64,000 nucleotides of DNA, from NCBI GenBank assembly GCA_963817885.1, contig CAWFQE010000012.1:434001-498000 (forward strand), in the 5' to 3' direction. How positions within the stretch are numbered: position 1 is the stretch's first letter; each line of letters begins with the position of its first letter. Source of the stretch: CAVOHU01 sp963817885 (lineage in GTDB: Bacteria > Acidobacteriota > Vicinamibacteria > Vicinamibacterales > JAKQTR01). The notes beneath the pieces are model-generated. The model saw nothing but the letters and a program-made list of their open reading frames with translations. It did no database searches and was not told the origin of the DNA. Both the position numbers and the translations under genes were made by a program. Shown piece by piece: positions 55,052 through 64,000 of the stretch.

Positions 55052-56353
55052 GTGCTCGCGATCGCGCGCGCCGCGATCGAAGCGGTAGATCCCTCCTCGC
55101 TCATCCAGCGCGCATTGACGCCCGAGACCGGCGTCCGCATCGGCGGCGGGCCGATCCGGATGATCGCCGCGGGCAAGGCATCGGTCCGGATGGCGCGGGC
55201 CTTTCTTGCTGCGCGCGAGTGGCGTCTCGCCTCGGGCTGCATCATCGGCGTCGACGCAGGGAGTGAGTGGCCGGCCTGCATCGTGCGGCATCCGGCCGGG
55301 CATCCCGTCCCGACCGAAGCGAGCGTCGCGGCCGGGCTGGCGGCCCTGGAAACGGCCCGATTGGTCGGTCCGAACGAGACGCTGGTCGTCCTGTTGTCGG
55401 GAGGAGCCTCAGCCATGATGGCCGTGCCTGCCGACGGTCTGTCGCTCGAAGCCAAACAGGCGACGACGAGCCGGCTGCTCGTCCATGGAGCAGGCATCCG
55501 GGATCTCAATGCGGTCAGAAAGCACCTTTCACGCATCAAGGGCGGACGGCTCGCGGCGGCAGCCGCCGGACGGGCCTTCACCATGATCATCTCGGATGTG
55601 GTCGGCGACGATCTCTCGGTCATCGGATCGGGCCCAACCGTGGCGGATCCGACGACGTATCACGACGCATTGGCGGTTCTCGACTCGTGCGGCGGCAGAG
55701 GGTCGTACCCGCGCGAGGCTGTGCGCGTGCTGGAACGCGGTGCGGCCGGGGAACTGCCCGAGACGCCCAAGCCGGGCGAGCCGGCGCTGCAGGGTTCGAC
55801 GACGATGATCGTGGGAGCGGCGCGCCATGCCGTTGCGGGCGCGCGGCTCGAGGCGGAGCGCCGGGGATACCACGTCTACCTGCGTGCGACGCCGATCGTC
55901 GGAGAAGCGAGACAGGCGGCGCACGAACACGCCCGCGTGCTGGCCGATGTTGCTGCGCGGGCCGTCCGGCCGCTGTGCGTCATCTCGAGCGGAGAAACCA
56001 CGGTGAAGGTGCTGGGCTCAGGGACGGGCGGCCGCAACCAGGAGTTCGCGCTGGCCCTGGCCGCGACGCTGCGACAGTTCGGGCCCGGGTCGGCCGCCGT
56101 GTCGATCGGGACCGATGGGATTGACGGACCCACCGATGCCGCGGGCGCGCTGGTGGACGAGACCACGCTCGATCGGGCGCGCGCGGCAGGTCTCGGGGAT
56201 CCGGGTGCGTACTTGGAAAACAACGACTCCTACCGTTTCTTTCAGGCGCTTGGCGACCTGATCGTGACGGGGCCGACCGGCACCAACGTCGGTGACATCC
56301 AGGTGGTCGCCTTGACGGGCGTGGCCGCCGAGCGCGCGGAGGCGGTCGATTGA
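55052..56353 (+). CDS. Glycerate 2-kinase (MOFRL family)
   Basis: A 433-residue enzyme that phosphorylates D-glycerate to 2-phosphoglycerate (GckA/TtuD type). The N-terminal GckA domain has RMIAAGKASVRMARAFLAA, IVRHPAGHPVPTEASVAAG, LVVLLSGGASAMMAVPADGL and AVRKHLSRIKGGRLAAAAAG. The C-terminal MOFRL domain has CVISSGETTVKVLGSGTGGR, NQEFALALAATLRQFG and SIGTDGIDGPTDAAGALVDE. The frame starts with GTG at 55052, but in-frame homology-like residues (SDQASLRHD) precede it without an ATG, so the true start may be a rarer codon a little upstream. The stop overlaps the rnr TTG. Confidence 0.9.
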   Translation: MLAIARAAIEAVDPSSLIQRALTPETGVRIGGGPIRMIAAGKASVRMARAFLAAREWRLASGCIIGVDAGSEWPACIVRHPAGHPVPTEASVAAGLAALETARLVGPNETLVVLLSGGASAMMAVPADGLSLEAKQATTSRLLVHGAGIRDLNAVRKHLSRIKGGRLAAAAAGRAFTMIISDVVGDDLSVIGSGPTVADPTTYHDALAVLDSCGGRGSYPREAVRVLERGAAGELPETPKPGEPALQGSTTMIVGAARHAVAGARLEAERRGYHVYLRATPIVGEARQAAHEHARVLADVAARAVRPLCVISSGETTVKVLGSGTGGRNQEFALALAATLRQFGPGSAAVSIGTDGIDGPTDAAGALVDETTLDRARAAGLGDPGAYLENNDSYRFFQALGDLIVTGPTGTNVGDIQVVALTGVAAERAEAVD

Positions 56354-58593
56354 CTCGAGAACAACTCCTCGCCGCGCTCAGGCAGCGGGTGAACCACCCT
56401 GCGTCTTCGAGGGAGCTGATGCAGCTCCTCAAGATTCCGCGCGAATCCCGTGTCGCGTTCAGGCGCCTGCTGCGGTCGCTGGCGGCCGACGGCGAGCTGG
56501 TCCAGATTCACGGCCACCGGTTCGGCCTGCCCGCGAAGATGGATCTCGTCGTGGGGCGACTCGTGATGCACCCGGACGGATACGGGTTCGTCGCGCCGGA
56601 GCGGACCGATCCGGAGGGCGATGTCTATGTGGCCAGCGCCAACCTGATCGAAGCGATGCACGGCGATCGGGTGGTGGTGCGCGTCGAGCGGCGCCGCGGC
56701 GACCGGAGGCGCGAAGGACGCATCCTGCGCATCCTGGAACGGCGCAACCAGGTCCTGCTCGGCCGGTTCGAGTCGGACCGGTCCGGGCTCGGCGTGGTCG
56801 TGCCGTTCGAGCGGCGCCAGGTGATGGATGTCCAGGTGCCGCGGGGCGAGGACCGGGGCGCGAGCCCCGGCGACATGGTGATGGTCGAGATCACGCGCTG
56901 GCCGACGGCCACGCGCGGCCCTCTCGGGCGTGTCGTCGAGGTGCTGGGGCCGGTGGACGCGCCTGGTGTCGACACGAGGATCATCATCCGCAAGCACGGG
57001 ATTCCCGACGAGCACGGGCCCGAGGCCGTCGACGAGGCCCGCCGGCTCGGTGGTGAGGTCGGCGCGCGCGATCTCGACGGGCGGACGGATTTTCGCGCAA
57101 CGCAGACGGTTACCATCGACGGGGAGCACGCGCGCGATTTCGACGATGCCATTACGCTGGAGCGCCTGGCGGGCGGACGCTTCAGGCTCGGCGTGCACAT
57201 CGCCGACGTGTCGCATTACGTGAAGGAGGGCAGCGCGCTCGATGACGAGGCCCGCGATCGCGGGACGTCGGTGTATTTCCCGGAGCGCGCGGTGCACATG
57301 TTCCCGTCGGAGCTGGCCACGGGCCTGTGCAGCCTGAATCCCGGCGTCGATCGGCTGGTGCAGTCCTGCCTCATGGACGTCGACGCGCGTGGACAGGTGG
57401 TGCGGTGCGAGTTTCACGATGGCGTCATCCGGAGCGACGCGCGGATGACGTATACCGACGTCAATGCCATCCTGGCCCTTCGTGATTCGGCGACGATCGC
57501 GCGATACGAGGCGCTGGTCCCGTTGTTCGAAGCGATGCGGGACCTCTACGAGATTCTCAGGGAGAGGCGGCACAGCCGGGGGTCGATCGACTTCGACCTG
57601 CCGGAATCCGTGCTGGTCCTCGATGAAGAAGGCATGGTCGAGGAGGTGATTGCCTCCGAGCGGAATGTCGCCCACCGGATCATCGAGGAGTTCATGCTGC
57701 TCGCCAACGAGACGGTGGCCGGCCACCTCGAAGCGAGCGGGTGCCCGGCCCTCTACCGCGTGCACGACACGCCGGACCCGCTCCGGGTGCTGGAGTTCGA
57801 GTCGTTCGTCGCCGGACTTGGCTACAGCCTGGCGGCGCCTCCCGGCGCGGTGAGGCCCCGTCACTTCCAGAAGCTGATCGAGCGGCTGCGGGGCAAGCCC
57901 GAAGAGCGCCCGGTCGCCTTCCTCATGCTGCGCACCATGGCGCTCGCCCGGTACGATGCGTCGAATACCGGGCACTTCGGCCTCGCGGCCCCGACCTATA
58001 CCCACTTCACGTCGCCGATTCGGCGCTACCCCGATCTGATCGTGCATCGGCTGCTGCGTGAAGTGCGACACGGCCTTCCCAGTGCGGCCCGCCGGGAGGA
58101 GTTGGCCGAGACGCTGCCCGAACTGGCCCGTCACGCCTCCGAGCGCGAACGGCGCGCGGTCGAAGCCGAACGCGAGCTGGTTCGCTGGAAGAAAGTCCGG
58201 TTCATGGCCGACAAGGTCGGCGAGCAGTTCAGCGGCTACATCACGGGCGCGGGTCCGATGGGGATCTTCGTCGAGCTGGTCGAACACTACGTGGAAGGGC
58301 TCGTCCACGTGTCGACGATGGCCGACGACTATTACCGGTATCTCGAAGTGTCGCACTCCCTGCGCGGCGAACACACGGGCAAGGAGTACCGGCTCGGAGA
58401 CCGCATCAAGGTGCAGGTGGTGAGGGTGGACCTGGAGCAGCGGCGCATCGACCTCGGGCTGGTCGAGGTCCTGGACAACCTGCACACCAGTCGGGCCGCA
58501 CCCGCTCCGAAACGCCACCGGGCTGCGGCCGGACGTGCCCGACCGGTGCGGCGCCCGAAGCGCCAGACCCGTCCGGGGAGGCGCCGGAAATGA
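56350..58593 (+). CDS. rnr: Ribonuclease R
   Basis: A 747-residue processive 3'-5' exoribonuclease that degrades structured RNA. The order is an N-terminal winged helix (LAALRQRVNHPASSRELMQL), two cold-shock domains (LVMHPDGYGFVAPE, DVYVASANLIEAMHGDRVVV) and the RNB catalytic domain with EHARDFDDAITLERLAGG and RLGVHIADVSHYVKEGSALD (the Asp cluster binding Mg). The end of the RNB domain reads HFGLAAPTYTHFTSPIRRYP. A C-terminal S1 domain (SGYITGAGPMGIFVELVEHY) and a basic tail follow. The start is TTG overlapping the upstream TGA; its stop overlaps the selB ATG. Confidence 0.95.
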   Translation: MTREQLLAALRQRVNHPASSRELMQLLKIPRESRVAFRRLLRSLAADGELVQIHGHRFGLPAKMDLVVGRLVMHPDGYGFVAPERTDPEGDVYVASANLIEAMHGDRVVVRVERRRGDRRREGRILRILERRNQVLLGRFESDRSGLGVVVPFERRQVMDVQVPRGEDRGASPGDMVMVEITRWPTATRGPLGRVVEVLGPVDAPGVDTRIIIRKHGIPDEHGPEAVDEARRLGGEVGARDLDGRTDFRATQTVTIDGEHARDFDDAITLERLAGGRFRLGVHIADVSHYVKEGSALDDEARDRGTSVYFPERAVHMFPSELATGLCSLNPGVDRLVQSCLMDVDARGQVVRCEFHDGVIRSDARMTYTDVNAILALRDSATIARYEALVPLFEAMRDLYEILRERRHSRGSIDFDLPESVLVLDEEGMVEEVIASERNVAHRIIEEFMLLANETVAGHLEASGCPALYRVHDTPDPLRVLEFESFVAGLGYSLAAPPGAVRPRHFQKLIERLRGKPEERPVAFLMLRTMALARYDASNTGHFGLAAPTYTHFTSPIRRYPDLIVHRLLREVRHGLPSAARREELAETLPELARHASERERRAVEAERELVRWKKVRFMADKVGEQFSGYITGAGPMGIFVELVEHYVEGLVHVSTMADDYYRYLEVSHSLRGEHTGKEYRLGDRIKVQVVRVDLEQRRIDLGLVEVLDNLHTSRAAPAPKRHRAAAGRARPVRRPKRQTRPGRRRK

Positions 58594-60540
58594 AACACAT
58601 CGTCGTCGGGACGGCCGGACACATCGATCACGGCAAGAGCGCCCTGGTGATGGCGCTCACCGGGACGGACCCGGACCGGCTGAAAGAGGAAAAGGAACGC
58701 GGCATCACCATCGACCTCGGGTTCGCGCACTGGCGGACCGCCGGCTTGACCGTGGCTTTCGTCGATGTGCCGGGCCACGAGCGGTTCGTCAAGAACATGC
58801 TGGCCGGCGTGGGCGGGATCGACGCCGTCCTGCTGGTCGTGGCCGCCGACGAGTCGATCATGCCGCAGACCCGCGAACACTTCGACATCTGCCGCCTGCT
58901 CCACGTGCCCACGGGAATTGTCGCCGTCACCAAGTCCGACCTGGTGGACGCCGACACGCTGGACCTGGTCAAGCTCGAGATTCGCGAGCTCCTGCGCGGA
59001 TCGTTCCTGGAGCTGGCGCCGATGATCGCCGTGTCGTCACGCACCGGCGCCGGCCTGGACGAGCTCCGTGGGGCGCTCGCCGATCTCGGAGATCGCGTCA
59101 CGGGCCGGTCGAGCCGGGGCAGCGCCCGGCTGCCCATCGACCGGGCCTTCAGCGTCAAGGGATTCGGCACGGTGGTGACCGGGACGATGGCGTCGGGCTC
59201 GCTGCGGGTTGACGACGAACTGGCCGTCCTGCCTCGCGCGTTGCGCGTCAAGATCCGAGGCCTGCAGGTCCATGGCGAGCGGACCGACGCGGCGGTTGCC
59301 GGGCAGCGCGCGGCGGTCAACCTGGGCGGCGTCGAGCTGGCCAATCTTTCGCGAGGCGACACGCTGGCCGTTCCGGGCACACTCGCCATCACGCGCGTCG
59401 TCGATGTGCGGCTCGAGACGCTGGGCTCCGCCAAGCCCCTTCGGCACGGCGCGAGGATCCGATTCCATCATGGAACCAGCGAGGCGCTCGGCCGTGTCGC
59501 CCTCTCCTCGGTCGGCCGCGGCGACGGCGAATCCGCGGATGTCGCGTCGGAGGTCGGCCCGGGGCAGTCCGCCTTCGCCAGAATCCGTCTCGAGTCCGAG
59601 AACGTGCTCACGCGCGGCGACCGATTCATCATTCGCGCGTACTCTCCGCCAACGACCATCGCCGGGGGCGTCGTGCTCGAATCCCTTGCCGCCGAGAACC
59701 GGCATTCGCACGGCAGCCGGCCGGGCCCGATTCAGACGCCTCGATCAGGGTGAGGCGGACGCCACTTCGGCCGCCGGCCCCAACCCGGTGCGCCTCATGC
59801 TCGAAGAGGCAGGGCTCGGTGGACTGCCGATGGCGGCGCTCGTCAGCCGGGCGGGATACGCGCCGGAACGGGCGTCTGCGCTGGTCGCCTCGCTCACGCA
59901 GTCGCAGGAAGCCGTTCAGATTGGCGAGACGCTGGTGGCGCGCGCGGCCGTCGAGGAGTTGAAACAAGCCGTCATGGCCACACTGCGCGACTACCATCGG
60001 GCTCAACCGCTGTCGGAAGGCATTCCGCGAGAGGAGGTCCGCGAACGGTTGTGCAGCCGGGCTGCTCCGGGCGTGTTCGAACGGGTGCTGGAGGAGCTGG
60101 CCGGCGCGAGCCACATCGTCTCGCGCGATCGTCTCGCGATCGCCGGTCATCGGGTCGCGCTGTCCGATAAGGACGCGGAGTTACAGGACCGGGTGGCGAA
60201 GGCCTATCTCGAGAGCGGCTTGGAACCTGGCCCGATGGCGGATGTGGCAGCCTCGCTGGGCGTGCCCCGGGAGACCGCCGAGCGCATGGTCGCGATGCTG
60301 GTGCGGCAGAAGGTCCTCGTCAAGGTGGACACCCTGGTGTTCCACTCGGAGACGCTCGATCGGTTGAAACGGGAAATCGTCGAGTCGAAGTCGTCAGCCC
60401 CCCCGGGGGGCATGCGCTTCGACGTTGCGATGTTCAAGGCGCGCTACGGCATCACGCGAAAATACGCCATCCCGCTGCTCGAGTACCTGGACCGGGAGCG
60501 GATCACGCGACGCGTGGGTGAGGTGAGGGTCGTGATCTGA
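58590..60540 (+). CDS. selB: Selenocysteine-specific elongation factor SelB (frameshifted)
   Basis: This is the GTPase that delivers Sec-tRNA to UGA codons with a SECIS element. The EF-Tu-like part has GTAGHIDHGKSALVMALTGT (P-loop), EKERGITIDLGFAHW, FVDVPGHERFVKNMLAG and VAVTKSDLVD. After GGVVLE the starting frame ends at 59753. Removing one A in ctcgaatccc (59680-59681) gives VVLDPLPPRTGIRTAAGRAR and continues through the C-terminal winged-helix repeats (VRLMLEEAGLGGLPMAALVS to LEYLDRERITRRVGEVRVVI) to a TGA at 60540. The restored length of about 650 residues is typical. selA, selC and a selenoprotein gene are not in the window. The ATG overlaps the rnr stop. Confidence 0.93.
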
Positions 60541-60560
60541 CACGGAATCCGGGACGGGCG

Positions 60561-60728
60561 TCAGGCGCGCCGGTCGTTGGGCTTGTCTGTCGGCTCGTCG
60601 TTGGCGTCCTTGAAATTACGGATCGCTTTTCCGATGCCACGCCCGATTTCCGGCAGCCGGTTGGCTCCGAACACGAGGATCACGATCGCGAGGATCACGA
60701 GCAATTCCGGTAGGCCTAGTCTTCCCAT
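60561..60728 (-). CDS. tatA: Sec-independent translocase subunit TatA
   Basis: A 55-residue protein: MGRLGLPELLVILAIVILVF, then GANRLPEIGRGIGKAIRNFK and an acidic/polar tail. The N-terminal helix, the FG hinge (VFGANRLPEIGR) and the amphipathic helix define TatA/E. It assembles the pore-forming component that exports folded proteins with twin-arginine signals. The short length is normal. It converges on selB. tatBC are not in the window. Confidence 0.93.
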   Translation of the reverse strand: MGRLGLPELLVILAIVILVFGANRLPEIGRGIGKAIRNFKDANDEPTDKPNDRRA

Positions 60729-61130
60729 CCGTTGATTGTAGCATCAAGCGGCTGGCGGTCCACGACCGAAAGTCGCAGGCGGACGCAGGCCGGAATACCG
60801 CCGCTCGCTGAACGGCGGAAGGGCGATCGGCGCTTGATGCTGGCTTCCCAACAAGCGTACAGTAAGCGTTGGGGTGCAGGGAGAGGGGCTGCCGCTTCGG
60901 GCCGCGCACGGCGTTCCTGCCCGTTGGAGATACGGAAGAGTCATCCCGCGGGCGCTCGACGTTCGGGCCGGGCACCGGGCTCCGGGCCGGACGGTCGTGA
61001 CCGGCCGAGAGCCGCCAGAAGGTGGCCGCACGCCCGGGGGCCAAGTGCGAAAGAGCTACAGTGAGGCTCAATTGACTGGAGCGGTGAGTCCATGTGCCGC
61101 TCCGTGACGTCAAACTACTAGTGTGGGGGC
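60729..61130. other. GC-rich intergenic region with a hairpin
   Basis: No gene is seen in 402 bases. A two-step hairpin lies at 60978-61013 (GGCTC/GAGCC enclosing GGCCGG/CCGGCC). Although selB is near, no tRNA-Sec cloverleaf could be folded by eye here. Confidence 0.4.
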
Positions 61131-61592
61131 ATGATGGCTGAAGTCGAACGAATGCTGTTCACGGTCGGGGTCTTCAAGGATATCGCGTGCGCCGAGCGGG
61201 GCATCGAGGCGCTCAAGCAGCAGGGGTTCAGCCCGGCGGAAATGTCCGTGCTGGCCAAGGACACTCCCGAAGCGGTGGCCCTGGTCGAGCGGGTGCTTGG
61301 CGGTGCTCCGGAAAAACTCCAGCTGCCGAAGATCGGGCCGACGGTGGGCAAGGGCATCCTTCTCGACGCGCTTCAGGGCGCTGAGCGTGATCTGACCCGC
61401 GTTGGCGTGGCAGGGTCGATGCGGCGGGTGGGTTTCCAGCCGCACGATGGCCTCATTTACGAGACCCTGACCGAACGCGGCGGGGTTTGCGTGGCGGTTG
61501 GCGGTGCGCCTCGAGTGGCCGATGCTTTGCAGGTGATGTACTCGTATGGCGGCGGGAACGCCGCGATCGGGGCCTGGAACGACCGGGTTTGA
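61131..61592 (+). CDS. YflT/general-stress-like small alpha/beta protein
   Basis: A 153-residue protein. The start MLFTVGVFKDIACAERGIEA, then LKQQGFSPAEMSVLAKD, is a ferredoxin-like or YflT/GS17M-type repeat found in stress proteins. A middle GPTVGKGILLDALQGAERDL section and a second half (MRRVGFQPHDGLIYETLTE, GVCVAVGGAPRVADAL) follow. The glycine-rich C-terminus is short. No enzymatic motif is visible. The neighbours do not suggest a pathway. The two adjacent ATGs (MM) make the start slightly uncertain. Confidence 0.65.
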   Translation: MMAEVERMLFTVGVFKDIACAERGIEALKQQGFSPAEMSVLAKDTPEAVALVERVLGGAPEKLQLPKIGPTVGKGILLDALQGAERDLTRVGVAGSMRRVGFQPHDGLIYETLTERGGVCVAVGGAPRVADALQVMYSYGGGNAAIGAWNDRV

Positions 61593-61770
61593 GGTCAACC
61601 TCGGACTGGAGCGTCGTCGCGGGATGACGACGCAAGCGCCGGGGGATCCGATGCCCGAAGATTCGCTCGACCGCGGCGCGGTAAACACCGGGCCAACGAT
61701 GTCAGTAGGAACTGACGAGGGAGACACGGCTCGTCGATAGGGCTTGCGCCGTTCTGAGGGTGGCGCCACA

Positions 61771-62670
61771 ATGGACCAGAAGAACCCCTCGCGTATGCCT
61801 GAACCCAAGCCCGAAGGCCAGTTGACTGCTCAACCGGTTGGCCATGTGTCCGTCCACTTGGAAGGCCTGCATCCGCGGGAGGTCCGTTTCTCGTTCGAGT
61901 CGCAGGCCCCGCGGATGTCGCGCTCCCTTGCCGTATCGGGAGTCGTCCATGCCGCGATTGGGGCGGCGTTCCTCTATGTGGCGCTGGCAGGACCTGCCAT
62001 CATCGATGCCACGCAGATGAAGCCGGACCCGATCCCGCAGGTCACCTGGCTCGCGACCCCCGGTCCGGGCGGCGGCGGCGGCGGCGGCGGCAACAAGTCG
62101 CCCGATCCTCCTCGGAAGACCGTCATACGTCCCGCGAAACCACCCGAAATCCAGCCGTTCAAGCCGCCCGAGGACATTCCGGCGCCGGAACTGAATGTCC
62201 CGCTCAAGCAGGTGCTCTCAACCGAGTTGATTTCGCCAGGCACTCTGGACGGCGGCGTGTCGACATCCCAGGGATCCGGATCGGGCGGCGGCGGCGGTAC
62301 GGGGACCGGTACGGGCGTCGGACCGGGGACGGGATCAGGAATCGGCCCGGGGTGGGGCGGTGGTTTTGGCGGCGGAGCCTACCGGCCGGGTTCCGGTATC
62401 GAACTGCCGCAACTGGTCCACAAGGAACAACCGCAGTACACCGCCGAGGCGATGCGCGCGAAGGTCCAGGGCGTTGTCCTGCTGGAGTGCGTGGTGAACG
62501 CCGACGGTTCCGTCGGCGATGTCAACGTCGTCCGGTCACTCGACGCGATGTTCGGTCTCGATCAGGAGGCGGTCAAAGCCGCCAAGAAGTGGCGTTTCGT
62601 TCCCGGCCGCCGGTTGGGCCAGCCCGTTCCCGTGCTGGTCACGCTCGAAATGACCTTCACCCTCAGATAA
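61771..62670 (+). CDS. TonB-family energy transducer
   Basis: About 299 residues. A cytoplasmic N-terminus is followed by a single helix (LAVSGVVHAAIGAAFLYVAL), a Gly/Pro-rich periplasmic spacer including a poly-Gly run and SPDPPRKTVIRPAKPPEIQP, a second Gly-rich segment, and the TonB_C domain. That domain reads LVHKEQPQYTAEAMRAKVQG, VVLLECVVNADGSVGDVNVV, AVKAAKKWRFVPG and VLVTLEMTFTLR. It couples the proton motive force to outer-membrane receptors, though many acidobacterial copies may instead act as periplasmic binders. The ATG at 61771 is chosen over the in-frame start at 61744. ExbBD are not adjacent. Confidence 0.88.
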   Translation: MDQKNPSRMPEPKPEGQLTAQPVGHVSVHLEGLHPREVRFSFESQAPRMSRSLAVSGVVHAAIGAAFLYVALAGPAIIDATQMKPDPIPQVTWLATPGPGGGGGGGGNKSPDPPRKTVIRPAKPPEIQPFKPPEDIPAPELNVPLKQVLSTELISPGTLDGGVSTSQGSGSGGGGGTGTGTGVGPGTGSGIGPGWGGGFGGGAYRPGSGIELPQLVHKEQPQYTAEAMRAKVQGVVLLECVVNADGSVGDVNVVRSLDAMFGLDQEAVKAAKKWRFVPGRRLGQPVPVLVTLEMTFTLR

Positions 62671-62699
62671 AGGCTCCGCCTCCCCCTCCCAACGTCCGT

Positions 62700-63491
62700 T
62701 CACGGCAGGCGCCACGCGTCCTTGAGGCGCTCGTACTCCGGTCTTGGCAGCTGCACGAGCAGGGGAGACCTGGCTGGATTGAGCCAGTCTATTATGGCGA
62801 CCAGATCCGGCTCGGCCATCGCCGTGCATCCGGCTGTTCCTCGCGCCGGACCCGACCAGATGTGCAGGAAGATGCACGAGCCTCCCGCCGGCTGGATCGG
62901 ATCGGCGTTGTGCTCGACGATGACGCCCCACTTGTAGAGCGGCTGCTCCCACATGCGCTCTGAACTCGTCCAGTCGACGGAAGTCACCCGTGACCTCGCG
63001 ACCAGCCGGTTGTATTGCGCGGAGGCGGCGTCGTCGACACACTCGATTTGATCGCCGAGGTACAGGTAGGGGAGTGACCACCGAGAGGGTTTCTGCGCCG
63101 CCAATCCGAAGGCGTTGCCGAGGCGGTAGGCTCCTGCCGGCGCCTTCCCATCACCTTCCTTCTTGACCGGCCCATCGCCAGTGCCGACCCTCACGCCACG
63201 TCCCCACGCAAGCCCGGTCCTGCCGACGACAACCGGAACGCTCGCCCCGACCTCGCTCCACGCCGCTGCGGAGCTGGTCCGCTCGAAGCGGCGCATCGTG
63301 CCGGCAACCTCGTCCCACGAGCCTGTGACGACAAGCAGCATCTGGCGCGAATGGTCGAAGGCGGTAGCGCTGATGTTCACAGCCCCGGGAGGAGGCTGCC
63401 GGCTATCGGCCGCGACGGCGACAGCCAACGCGACTACCGGACCCATCACGCCTGCCACAATCGTTCTGCGCCGGCCCGTGCTGGTGCTCAT
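62700..63491 (-). CDS. L,D-transpeptidase (YkuD-like) exported protein
   Basis: About 263 residues. The N-terminal signal/anchor helix is RRTIVAGVMGPVVALAVAVA. The catalytic domain shows VPVVVGRTGLAWGRGVRVGT, GDGKAPAGAYRLGNAFG and a motif SCIFLHIWSGPARGTAGCTA ending in the H...G-T-A-G-C pattern whose Cys is the nucleophile. These enzymes form 3-3 peptidoglycan cross-links or attach proteins. The ATG at 63491 follows GGAGGG at 9 bases; the frame also opens at a TTG at 63500. Confidence 0.82.
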   Translation of the reverse strand: MSTSTGRRRTIVAGVMGPVVALAVAVAADSRQPPPGAVNISATAFDHSRQMLLVVTGSWDEVAGTMRRFERTSSAAAWSEVGASVPVVVGRTGLAWGRGVRVGTGDGPVKKEGDGKAPAGAYRLGNAFGLAAQKPSRWSLPYLYLGDQIECVDDAASAQYNRLVARSRVTSVDWTSSERMWEQPLYKWGVIVEHNADPIQPAGGSCIFLHIWSGPARGTAGCTAMAEPDLVAIIDWLNPARSPLLVQLPRPEYERLKDAWRLP

Positions 63492-63500
63492 CGTCGTCAA

Positions 63501-63714
63501 CCCTCCTCAACCGGGGATGCCCGCGCCACCTTCCGCGAAGCGCCGCGCGCGGCGAGGCGCCAGAATCAGAATACCCCGAAGTGCGGCCGGCGCCGCTTGC
63601 GCAAGGGAACGAGGGCGCGGCTTGGGATACGATAGGCGGCGCCAATCGCCCGTTCGGCAGCTCGCGAGGCGACCAGGCCAGAGCGTCACCGCCAGCAACC
63701 GTGGAGGATCGCCC
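63501..63714. other. Divergent intergenic region
   Basis: About 214 bases between the L,D-transpeptidase (minus) and the next membrane protein (plus). No further gene or strong hairpin is seen; promoters for both directions are expected but none is convincing. Confidence 0.35.
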
Positions 63715-64000
63715 GTGAAACGAATCGCCCTCGCCGTGGTGCTCTTGTACGTTGTCGCGCTGCTCGCGCTGACGTGGCCCGTGCTGATGGCCGCGTTCTG
63801 GCCCCAGCTGTCGACTCGGGCCATCGTGAACGGCATGGAGCCGTGGGTGTTCTGCTCGTGGCTGGCAGTCATGATCGCCGGACAGGCGGCGCTGCTCGTC
63901 CTGCCCGTGAAGGTGGCGAGCCGCAGGCCGACCACTCGGCGTTGGTTGGCCTGGCCGATTGTGGCGTCGGGGCTGATGGTCGGCCTTCTCGTGATGGGCG
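63715..64000 (+). CDS. Polytopic membrane protein, N-terminal part (partial)
   Basis: The GTG at 63715 is preceded by GGAGG at 7 bases. The first 95 residues carry three hydrophobic segments (IALAVVLLYVVALLALTWPV; SWLAVMIAGQAALLVLPV; WPIVASGLMVGLLVMG) separated by basic loops. It runs off the window. The family cannot be named. Confidence 0.6.
   Translation, partial: MKRIALAVVLLYVVALLALTWPVLMAAFWPQLSTRAIVNGMEPWVFCSWLAVMIAGQAALLVLPVKVASRRPTTRRWLAWPIVASGLMVGLLVMG

Noticed and set aside
56242..58518. 758-codon open frame on the minus strand
   Set aside because: Antisense to rnr with low-complexity His/Arg composition; no independent evidence.
60729..61130. selC (tRNA-Sec) or another structured RNA near selB
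   Set aside because: The hairpin is GC-rich, but no cloverleaf, T-loop or anticodon arm with TCA could be built.

Overview
The window is GC-rich bacterial chromosome, packed on both strands and with many 1-8 bp gene overlaps. The style suggests a soil member of the Acidobacteriota, perhaps class Vicinamibacteria: SpoIIE phosphatases, TonB_C and TIG/kelch secreted proteins, and an lone hutU. No phylogenetic marker was tested, so the assignment is inference.

Layout. 1-7.4 kb holds a winged-helix regulator, DedA, an FAD/Fe-S oxidoreductase, a chemoreceptor, a small secreted protein and a Dam methylase. About 7.45-28.35 kb is an accessory island next to the initiator tRNA-fMet (28347-28423, minus). 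A 12-bp copy of the tRNA 3' end (reverse complement) occurs four times in direct orientation (7454, 15544, 15673, 28347), each just after a hairpin. The island carries a TerB-like/BRCT protein, a tightly coupled SNF2-helicase operon, toxin-antitoxin loci (some broken), a DoxX protein, two mobile-element winged-helix proteins, TonB_C and TIG/kelch secreted proteins, a dead tyrosine integrase and a serine recombinase whose C-terminus reads into the tRNA.

28.5-37.6 kb returns to backbone genes: FtsB, CutA, a SpoIIE phosphatase, RNase III fused to DUF2007, an AAA-type ATPase, hutU and purA, then an anti-sigma/ECF sigma pair. 38.4-49 kb is a signalling and pseudopilin cluster. A four-gene minus-strand operon encodes a CheY-like regulator, a histidine kinase, a GspE/PilB ATPase fused to a receiver domain, and an Hpt protein. 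It is followed by SpoIID, an NtrC-family activator, two paralogous pseudopilins each with a good sigma-54 promoter, and a receiver-HD-GYP protein. 49-64 kb is housekeeping: gatB, a large membrane protein, ftsEX, glycerate 2-kinase, rnr, selB, tatA, a TonB and an L,D-transpeptidase.

Two systems deserve most attention: the helicase operon at 8.9-12.95 kb, in which two proteins share an N-terminal zinc ribbon, and the sigma-54/phosphorelay/pseudopilin cluster. Five conserved genes are each broken by one extra base, which points to insertion errors in the assembly more than to real decay.
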